Positions 56,387 through 64,000 of a DNA stretch of 64,000 nucleotides are shown here, in pieces (positions within the stretch are counted from its first letter, which is position 1; each line of letters begins with the position of its first letter). Under the pieces are notes generated by a model that saw only the letters and a program-made list of their open reading frames with translations, was not told the DNA's origin and did no database searches. Position numbers and translations under genes: made by a program. This stretch comes from Incurvaria masculella (Eukaryota > Arthropoda > Insecta > Lepidoptera > Incurvariidae). The stretch is taken from positions 13,348,001-13,412,000 of the forward strand of contig OX335649.1 of NCBI GenBank assembly GCA_946894095.1, in the 5' to 3' direction.

Positions 56387-58134
56387 GTGAGATTCGCTGA
56401 TCTTACTCCACGACCATACAATTTTATTTTTTTAATTTTATTTATTTTATCCGATTGAAAAATTGCTTAAATAACAAACACACATATAAAAATATAAATG
56501 TACATTCCACAAGCTGTCAATACAGCATGCACACGTATTAGCTGCGATAATAGTCTATACTTACTACAAAACAGTTTAATAAGTTAATAACATGAATAAA
56601 ACATAAAAGATATAAGTTAAAATTAAATGTACAAGTTAAAATAGTAAAATATGTTCTAGTATTTTTTTTATGAATATACTTTATTTTTTTCTAAATAATC
56701 TCTTAACAGAAATCTTGATTATAGCTGAGATAAGTAAAGTACAAAAAAGTATATTTACTTATTTCCTGGATATTGTATCAGTTCCCCATACAAACTGTCA
56801 CCCCCTATTTTACCCCTTTCGAAATTAATTTTCCCTACAAACGGTACCATATGCCCTTTTCGAGGTCCGGACTATCTCGATAGCGAAATTTCTTTTAAAT
56901 TGGTTTAGCGGTTCAGGCGTGAAACGCAAGAGACAGACAGAGTTACTTTCTCATTTATAATACTTGTATGGATGTTCTTCGGCACGTCGAGCGGCACATT
57001 ATTCTAGGTATTTGGGTAGTTTGAAATGTTTTAACTAATACTACTTAATAAACTAAAAAGCTACAAGGGTTTAGATTGAACTTTCGTAATTTCCAAAAAT
57101 TAATTAAAAATCGTATCTCAATACCACGTGCCATCAGAAGAATTATGGGTCAAAAACCTTGCAAATGACCCCACTTACGCACTTACAATATTGTTGATTT
57201 AGCAACCTTCAAATCGCAAGAACTCACAGCTAGACCACAAAGATCTTGACTCTGCTAAGAGCTACAAAAGACTGACCTTTTTTAAAAATACATTCAGGGT
57301 GCGTGGGTTTGAATCCAGCCTGCGCAGGCTTTTGACGCTTGCCGAATAAACAATTAATGGTAATCATTTGAACTATCGAAACGATATTAATTTGGGTATT
57401 TCCAGGCAAATAGAGGTCGGGGTTCATGGACCAACTTTGAGGTCCTGAGAATATTAATAGAATTGTCCCTAATTGGTAGATATTATAAACCTTTGCCTTG
57501 CTAACCACCTCTAGTCTAATTTATTACAATGTATATGATACATTGTAATGTATGTACTGTGACCAAAAATATTTTTGGTATTGATGTCAACTGATACAAT
57601 TTAATAAGACCAGGTATTTCAGGTCATGAAAAATAAATATTGTACGTTATTTACTTTAAAACATTTGCAGCAACAAGTAAATGCAAACAAGGAGTCTTCA
57701 TTCTGCTTGAGTTAAGCGTAAACATTATATCTAATGATGTCTGGTTTCACGCGCCACTCGTAATCCTTTGAACCTTTGAGATAATTCACATATTTTAAAT
57801 AACATTAAGTCCCTATAAAGGAACTTGTTTATCCATAATCGCTTTACAGTTTACATTGCTACGCTACTTATTAAAGTATTTATGCTGTGTGATGTGTGGT
57901 TCACTTGAGGGCGTGATAAGATCCGATTGCGTTCAGTTTTATAAGTAAAACAACATGTAATTATATTTCAAAATAACCACGGCGATTTATGATTATCCAA
58001 AAAAGTTATCATATCACAAAATAAGTTGTGGATATTTAAAAAAATAATCAAATATGATTTCACTTTCCCCCTTAATGGAACTGTATGCATTCGGGTATTA
58101 TCGCGCCCTTAAAAAGAAACGCGTTTGGTAACAG
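56387..58134. other. LRR intron 3 with a minus-strand Helitron
   Basis: 56757-56972 is a short Helitron on the minus strand: A|TCCATACAAGTATTATAAAT start at 56972, with its 3' end decayed. 57523-57549 is a 12-bp palindrome (ATTACAATGTAT/ATACATTGTAAT). A B-box-like GGGTTTGAATCCAGCC lies at 57306. No exon. Confidence 0.6.
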
Positions 58135-58365
58135 GCGACTATTGGGGATTTGTCGTTCGGACCCCACGTTAAGCTTTAGGTCCTTCAATGAAATGAAATC
58201 AACCATGAAAAGAACGTAGGAAATGATAGTTAAAAAAAAAATAAGTTCAAAGTAGCCGTGCTATATATGGTCCTGGCATGGCACCTAGTTCCCAGGGTAT
58301 GTGTTGGGATAATATCGTAACAGTAGTAGGTAAAGTATTAGCCACCCATGTCTGGTAACATTTAA
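58135..58365 (+). mobile_element. SINE, internally deleted
   Basis: CGGACCCCACGTTAAGCTTTAGGTCC jumps to AGTAGCCGTGCTATATATGG (body), GGTCCTGGCATGGCACC, GTTGGGATAATATCGTAAC and GCCACCCATGTCTGGTAAC. The middle ~100 bases of the body are gone. Confidence 0.7.
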
Positions 58366-58922
58366 AAAAGCATGAAAAACGGTTATAACTAACTATTAAT
58401 ACAAAATGAAAGCCTTGATTGTCACAAAGGCTCGCCTCAGCTAAGTGAGGTGGGTAGCACCAACTTGAGCTCCGAGCAGGCGGACAAAAGACGGGCTCGG
58501 GTATCACTGAGGGCGGACCTTTCCCACAATTAAATTTAATGAAATTCTCGAATGGTGTCAATACCTTCCCTACTTTTCATTATGATTTCTCGAGAAACTG
58601 CATGGTTTTAGCTCTATTGTTGGATGGGTTTTAAGTAATCCACCATTAAACAGAATGTCAACAATTAATGTGTCGATTAAAATGATAAAAATATTTTGAA
58701 TATTCGCCGCCCGAAATGAAAAACACATACACTTGAAAAATATCTCGGGTATGGTATACTGGTATATTATGGTAAGATTAGTTTAATTTCGCATTTTATG
58801 CCTAGTAAATAGAAATAATTTATTATGTCTCTCTGCACGAGTGCTTAGTTCAAGACCAGACAAATTTCACCTATTTGATTTTGCTGCTATAAAATAACTT
58901 ACACTTTTATCAATTGTTTTAG

Positions 58923-59066
58923 CGACCTGGGTACGAACCGACTGCGCACCGTACACAAGAACACATTTAAGGATATGTCTTCGCTAAACGAGCTGGACAT
59001 ATTTGACAACCTCTTGGACTATCTGCCGAGTGGAATTTTCGACTCGCTCGTGAATCTCAAGATCCT
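58923..59066 (+). CDS. LRR protein, exon 4: first two LRRs
   Basis: 144-base exon, acceptor TTGTTTTAG, donor CCT|GTAAGT, phase 2 at both ends. Encodes DLGTNRLRTVHKNTFKDMSS and LNELDIFDNLLDYLPSGIFD then SLVNLKIL: two 24-residue LRRs of the LxxLxLxxNxLxxLPxxxF type, which form the curved extracellular binding face. The exon is exactly two LRR lengths (2 x 72 bases), a common exon-repeat match in LRR genes. Base composition is less GC-rich than exons 2 and 3. Confidence 0.88.
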
Positions 59067-60998
59067 GTAAGTACTAAAAAAAGTTATTAGGTCTTATGGA
59101 TGTTATGACGACAGTTGAGAAGGGTAGTGTGTGACGAAAAAAATACGAAAAGTATTTACAGAGCGAAAGTGAGAGGTATTTGTCGTTCCCTGGTGGCCTA
59201 GGAGTGTCCTGTTGCGATTTGTCTGAAGCAGAACTCGAACTTGCTACCTTTGGATAGATCAAATTAGCATAGCCGTAAAGATCTCTAACTTATACATTCC
59301 ATTTTAATAACACTATAAATACGTGCTCGTATATCTACATATATCTAAAGTAGATCAACTTCCTTTATATAATATATTGAACTTTTGGGATCATTGTAAT
59401 TAGTTGTTGTTTTTTTTATTTAATTTAATTTATCCATTTTCGTTATCCATTTTCTTAAATCGTAGGTACCCATTTTTAAAACGATTTTTGCTTATTGTTA
59501 CTTCCGCGTTGTAATGTTATTAATTAATTTTTTCTTTGCTATTTTTTACTATTTGTATGAGTATTCTCTTTAAATTCTGCTAGCACATGCCCGGTTTAGT
59601 CCGACCTTAATACGCGTACTAAAGTTAGTCCGCCCACACTAAATACGGCTGTAAATCGATGCTTTACCATAAATAATATATAGTTACCTACCTATAAAAA
59701 ACACAAAATATTATGACTAGCATTGAATGAAACCTTGTTAATAAATAATATATAGTTACCTACCTAAAAAAAACACAAAATATCATAACTAGCAGCAACA
59801 TTGAATGAAACCTTGTTAAATTCTACAAAATAGCCAGTTTCGGATCACTTGTTCAGTCCCAACGGGTCACTCAGATCTAATTTGGGATATGAAAATGAGA
59901 TACTTCAACAAATACAACGGTCGTCTCACGATCGCGCGTAAAGTGTAAACTCAGTTATCCGGACCCAAACGGACGCCTTCAGATGCTACCGGAAGAAAGC
60001 ACTTCGACTTATTTGAATAAGTCTTTGTGTTCTTTTGCCCGTCTCACTATCCGTCCATCTGTCTGTCTGCAATCTTTCGTAAGCAATTTGAGGGACTTTA
60101 GTAGACTTAAAGTTTTCCAAAAGCTAACAAAAGCCAGATTTAAGAACAATTAGTGGTAATTTTGCGTGTAATACATGAGTATATTTAAATGAGTTACATA
60201 TCTTACCGTAGCTAGATTATATTGACTTGAACCAAAAACGGAACAAAGAGGACACATTTAGGTATACCTATTTCTCGTGGAAAGGTTGCAGAGTGAGTTT
60301 ACGAGACAAGTTCCGCAATAGCTAGGAAATGTTGTATTGTCAACTGATAAGGAAATAGTGGCGGGAATAGGAAGGGTATGTTGTTATCAGCGAGCACGAA
60401 AGGGCGGGAATTGCGGTCGAAACTCATTCGTATGGCGGCAGTGAGGCCATCAGTTCGTGGAAAAAGTCTAGCTGCTAGTTCGCTTACGAATTCGGGACGC
60501 GCCGAATATATGTTGCACTTAAGGCGCCTATATACCATAGCGTAGTCAAGAATACGAAAATGAAAAAATATTTCGACGATTATACAAGTGTTTTGGACAA
60601 AACGGGAATGGGTACCTTCGCAAACGTACATTCTATAAGCTCACTTTAACAACCAAAGGCTTTACTGTAATCGACTTCAGAAAAACGTTCATTTTTCTTA
60701 CGTGTCGTTGAAACTCGAGAAAATTAGTAGTGTGCGAATTCGTAATTAAACTCGCTCGCCAGCGCTGCCGTCTTTGTACGTATAAGTGGCTACGTCGGCC
60801 CCAAACAGACTGGTTTCGTTTGCTACCCCCGTCTTTCCATGCTCGCTAGTTAAGATGATTTTGATATGTAGAGCGAATGGGTGACGAAAGAACGCCAAAA
60901 ACAATTTACACACCAGAAGCCAGTGGAATTATCACCAGACAGTTTCACCCACCCCTAAGTGATTTACTTACATCCCCTTATAAATGTCATCTTTGCAG
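59067..60998. other. LRR intron 4 with tandem duplication and dispersed repeat
   Basis: 59671-59820 is a 72-bp tandem duplication (AATAATATATAGTTACCTAC...TTGAATGAAACCTTG). 60515-60690 is the plus-oriented copy of the 16375-16850 repeat. 60690-60850 is a fragment of the 52255-52430 family. 59160-59260 has an inverted B-box-like sequence. No exon. Confidence 0.6.
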
Positions 60999-61226
60999 AC
61001 GTCTACAAAGGAACTTGTTAGAAGAAATCGAGAGCGGAACGTTCCGTGCGACCGCCAACCTCTTCCACCTGGACATGTCGCACAACCTGCTGTACACGCT
61101 CCCCGAGCGACAGTTCGCCGGCTCCGCCCGCGTGGAGACAGTCGACTTCTCCAACAATCGCCTCGTCTATCTGCCGGCTGACGCGTTTCTCGGGCTCAAA
61201 GCGCTGCTCATACTAGACCTCTCCAG
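60999..61226 (+). CDS. LRR protein, exon 5: LRRs 3-5
   Basis: 228-base exon, acceptor CATCTTTGCAG, donor CCAG|GTGACG, phase 2 at both ends. Reads RLQRNLLEEIESGTFRATAN, LFHLDMSHNLLYTLPERQFA, GSARVETVDFSNNRLVYLPA and DAFLGLKALLILDLS, three full LRRs and the start of another. Leu/Asn scaffold positions are all present. It joins exon 4 as NLKIL|RLQRNLL and exon 6 as LDLSR|NKLQ without a break in the 24-residue register, which confirms both splice junctions. Confidence 0.9.
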
Positions 61227-61616
61227 GTGACGATTTCATTCTCAGAAACCTTGAACTTGCCGTTTATTTTTCGTCCCGTGCTAAAAATGTAATTGTTTTA
61301 CGGAACCATGGAGGTGAACACGTCCATGTACGGAACGGAATATAGATAGCTCATACCACACCAATTGTCATGATATCATGCATTTCTATGACCGTGATTT
61401 CGCACGGCTATGTTGAAATGAATGGAAAAAAGAACAATATTTAATTGCCGCTTCGGCCATCACATTTTTTATATATTTTTCTTACGCATTTATGAAAATT
61501 CCAGCCAAGTGCGAGGCGGACTCGTACACGAAGGGTTCCGTAGCATAGTACAAGATTTAAAACAAAAAAATCACGTTTCTTGTACGGGGCCCTTTAATTT
61601 TTATTATATTTAATGT
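61227..61616. other. LRR intron 5, left part: SINE and repeat fragments
   Basis: 61328-61462 is a minus SINE fragment (ATAGATAGCTCATACCACAC ... GCCGCTTCGGCCATC). 61500-61610 is a plus fragment of the CCGGCCAAGTGCGAG family (CAGCCAAGTGCGAGGCGG). No exon. Confidence 0.6.
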
Positions 61617-62215
61617 TACTTATTCAAATTCATTTCAAATTCAAATTCATTTTATTTGCAAATAGTTACAACAGAATATAGATTTCTAATTCCTGCTCTC
61701 TACTTACATCGTCAAAATTTACTGTATTATTAAATTATTACATTATATTATTACATTATATATTATATTAAAACATTATCAAAAAATGATTACATTGTTC
61801 AAAATTCTCATTGATTTTTATGGATAAAATTATTATAGTCATGTTTAGGTTAGTATTTCAAAAAATTTGAGATCATAAAATTGTTGTGTCAGGAGCCACT
61901 CGTGCAAATTAATTTGAAAATGTTTGTCATTTCTTTGATCTGTGATGTATTTCGGTATTTTGTTGTAAATTATGGCACTATTAAAGTGTAGGCTCTTTTG
62001 AAATTTTTTGGAATTATGGATGTTATATTTTAGGTTATTTTTTTGTCTGGTCCCATCATTGTGAGTGGCATTATTGTACTCTTTTTTATTTTTATTATGA
62101 CGTGCAAACAGTGCCACTTTTTTAACATACACGTCATATGTAGTTAGTATCTTAAGCGATAAAAATAATGGTTTGCAATGCTCGTTCCAAGAAGATTTTG
62201 ACATTATTCGTATAG
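61617..62215 (-). mobile_element. LINE 3' fragment with RT C-terminus
   Basis: Minus-strand frame 62204-61845 encodes ~119 residues (VALFARHNKNKKEYNNAT, HNSKKFQKSLHFNSAIIYNK, IPKYI) resembling the extreme C-terminus of CR1/jockey-type LINE polyproteins. It is followed by a 3' UTR ending in AAATGAATTTGAATTTGAAA-type simple repeats. No RT catalytic motifs are present. Frame intact, so fairly young. The call is by pattern only. Confidence 0.55.
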
Positions 62216-62295
62216 CTTTTTTTTTGGATTTTCAATACTTTGATTGCGTCGCGTATTTTATATTATAGCGGCAAAATAAATACACACTGCATTTT

Positions 62296-62333
62296 CACCG
62301 CAAGGCGTCGCGCCACTAGGTTACCGAGGCGGT
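62296..62333 (-). mobile_element. SINE head fragment
   Basis: The minus strand reads CCTCGGTAACCTAGTGGCGC then GACGCCTTGCGG, the first ~35 bases of the SINE head, alone. It sits next to a stray 15-base piece of the TTCCGTACCC repeat (GCGGCAAAATAAATA). Confidence 0.6.
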
Positions 62334-62493
62334 TATAATAACTAGACTTATATATTTTCTACAAGTCATCTACATCTCCCATCCTCATATACAGATCTAC
62401 ATTCTACAACCAATACGATTTATCAAAATGTCGAAGTGTTTTGTTTACATAGATAGACGATATAAACTGAACAATTTTCTTTCACCGCCTCAG

Positions 62494-62725
62494 GAACAAG
62501 CTCCAGCGCATAGAGAACGGAACGTTCTCTTGCCTGAAGACCCTGCAAATATTGAAACTGTCGGAGAACAAGATCGGCCGGATATCGGAGGGGGCGCTTC
62601 AGCGGCTGGAGGCACTTGAGACGTTGCTGCTCGACAGGAACCGGCTGAGCGAACTGCCCCGTCAGCTGCTGCAGCAGTTAACCAGTCTCAGCTATTTAGA
62701 TCTATCGGCCAATCGTTTAAAACAT
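62494..62725 (+). CDS. LRR protein, exon 6: LRRs 6-9
   Basis: 232-base exon, acceptor TTTCACCGCCTCAG, donor CAT|GTGAGT, enters phase 2, leaves phase 0. Reads NKLQRIENGTFSCLKTLQIL, KLSENKIGRISEGALQRLEA, LETLLLDRNRLSELPRQLLQ and QLTSLSYLDLSANRLKH. Contains one sequon (NGT) and continues the 24-residue LRR register to an incomplete repeat, so more LRR exons follow right of the window. Total so far is 342 residues. Whether the protein is an LRR-GPCR (relaxin-receptor-like), another LRR receptor or a secreted LRR protein cannot be decided without its C-terminus. Confidence 0.9.
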
Positions 62726-62733
62726 GTGAGTTT

Positions 62734-63380
62734 AAGGGTATTTTTCACCTGCTGCTGATTATCTTAAACGCCACATAATAAGGACCTTTATTAGTAGCTT
62801 GCAATCAATACCAGTACAAGATAATCAGCACTTTAGTAATAAGGGCTGTTTAAGTGAAGATTAAAATAAATAAGCAATTGGTGAATACCAGACTAAGGGC
62901 CTTTTTCACCTACTGCTGATGAGCTTCATCGCCACATGTTAAGGGTCCTTATTAGCAGCTTGCAATCAATACCAGTACAAGATAATAAGCACTTTAGTAA
63001 TAAGGGCTATTTAAGTGACGATTAAAATAAATAAGCAATTGGTGAATACCAGACTAAGGGCCTTTTTCACCTACTGCTGATTAGCTTCATCGACACATGT
63101 TAAGGGTCCTTATTAGCAGCTTGCAATCAATACCAGTACAAGATAATAAGCACTTTAGTAATAAGGGCTATTTAAGTGACGATTAAAATAAATAAGCGAT
63201 TGGTGAAAACCAGACTAAGGGCCTTTTTCACCTACTGCTGATTAGCTTCATCGCCACATGTTAAGGATCCTTCTTAGCAGCTTGCAATCAATACCAGTAC
63301 AAGATAAACATAACTTTATAATAAAGGCTTAAGTGTCAATTAAAATAAATCAGCGCATGATGAAAACCAGGCTAAGAGTG
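62734..63380 (+). repeat. 161-bp tandem array of a MITE, four units
   Basis: GGGCCTTTTTCACCTACTGC recurs at 62897, 63058 and 63219 (period exactly 161); a diverged first unit starts at 62734. Each unit ends GGTGAATACCAGACTAA. Units 2-4 are nearly identical. A lone copy of the unit exists at 9374-9540, showing the unit is a mobile element. It begins 8 bases after the donor of LRR exon 6. Confidence 0.9.
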
Positions 63381-63385
63381 TTTGT

Positions 63386-64000
63386 TCCATCATACCTCAG
63401 ATGTTTTTGTTTTAAAATTCCAAAAAAAATAGTCTATGACTAAACATATCATGTACGATTCGTTCAACTCTTATCGCAGTTGCCTAAGCGGGTTCAGGCT
63501 TTTTCGGAGTTGCCTAAAATCAGCCAGTCAAGTATAATAAATTTCGTTGTCTATAGCATCTGCCTGAGAACATCAGGCATAATCCATTACGCTCAAAAAA
63601 GCCCAGTCGAATGCAAAAAATATTGAATTTTTACATCTTCCGGCATAATCGCAAATGCCTAGGCTTTGTATAGAAAGCCTGATTATAACATAAGCATGCG
63701 ACAATAACACGGTAAATAGAGCCGAATTCGAGATCCATTTCTGTCCTTAACTTCAACTTAAGAGTAAAGAGGTTTTTTTTCTCGTTGCATTGAATACGTC
63801 GCGGGCTTATGCTCTATTCAGGCTTTCTATTCCAAACTTAGGCTTTATATAGTTTTTTGAAAACATTTTACCGTACTTTTGCATTTTTTTTAATAGTTTT
63901 ATATTCAAGTGTATTTTTTTATTACATTGTTTCACATTCGTAGAATGCGTAAAAGGTTTTTCGTTTTCTTAAAATTTAATTTCTCTTGCGGCCAAGCTCA
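63386..64000. other. LRR intron 6, repeated GCCTNAG/AGGC motifs
   Basis: AT-rich with several scattered copies of TTGCCTAA, ATCTGCCTGAGAACATCAGG, GCATAAT and AGGCTTTNTAT in both orientations (63480-63850). It may be a decayed small repeat. No exon was seen to the window end. Confidence 0.4.

Noticed and set aside
62428..62619. 63-residue frame starting MSKCFVYIDRRYKL overlapping LRR exon 6
   Set aside because: Wrong frame and starts in the intron; the LRR register is kept only in the frame joined from exon 5.

Overview
The window is AT-rich, intron-rich animal DNA that looks like an insect of the Lepidoptera. It has Helitrons of the 5'-TC...CTAG-3' type inserted between A and T, the dispersed repeat that ends in TTCCGTACCC, Pol III-type SINEs, hairpin MITEs and non-LTR retrotransposon pieces. 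Two protein-coding genes are supported. Both run off the window and they are transcribed divergently.

Left end, minus strand (1-7223): the 5' part of a rhodopsin-class neuropeptide receptor that I read as the leucokinin receptor. Three exons (6959-7119, 3372-3574, 434-582) join in frame to give a glycosylated N terminus, TM1, TM2, TM3 and a DRH motif. The rest lies left of base 1. Just upstream of the TM1 exon is a degenerate ~135-bp tandem array. Its units copy the 3' splice site and the first ~70 bases of that exon.

Middle (about 7.2-46.6 kb): no convincing coding gene. It is a repeat graveyard: SINEs with a shared body but different heads (5S-rRNA-like or tRNA-like), a probable P-like transposon with an 8-bp target duplication and a THAP-like start, Helitrons, a nested Helitron/LINE mosaic at 33.1-42.3 kb, MITEs and perfect fold-back hairpins. 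Three GC/CpG-rich patches (17.8, 27.15 and 32.5 kb) could be promoters or non-coding first exons.

Right end, plus strand (46739-64000): the 5' part of a secreted or membrane leucine-rich-repeat protein. Six exons (46739-46778, 52881-53060, 56185-56386, 58923-59066, 60999-61226, 62494-62725) join in frame (intron phases 1,1,2,2,2,0) into 342 residues: signal peptide, Gly-rich N region, cysteine-rich LRR N-cap and about ten LRRs. The 3' part is beyond the window. Its introns hold a ~160-bp satellite, Helitrons, an inverted repeat pair around exon 2, LINE tails and a 161-bp tandem array derived from a MITE.

There is no sign of an operon, prokaryotic gene, CRISPR array or virus. The most unusual items are the exon-derived intronic array, the P-like element, the SINE-like repeats with a bacterial/plastid-type tRNA-Leu D-arm, and the mosaic Helitron locus. 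All boundaries were read by eye, and family names for repeats are descriptive.
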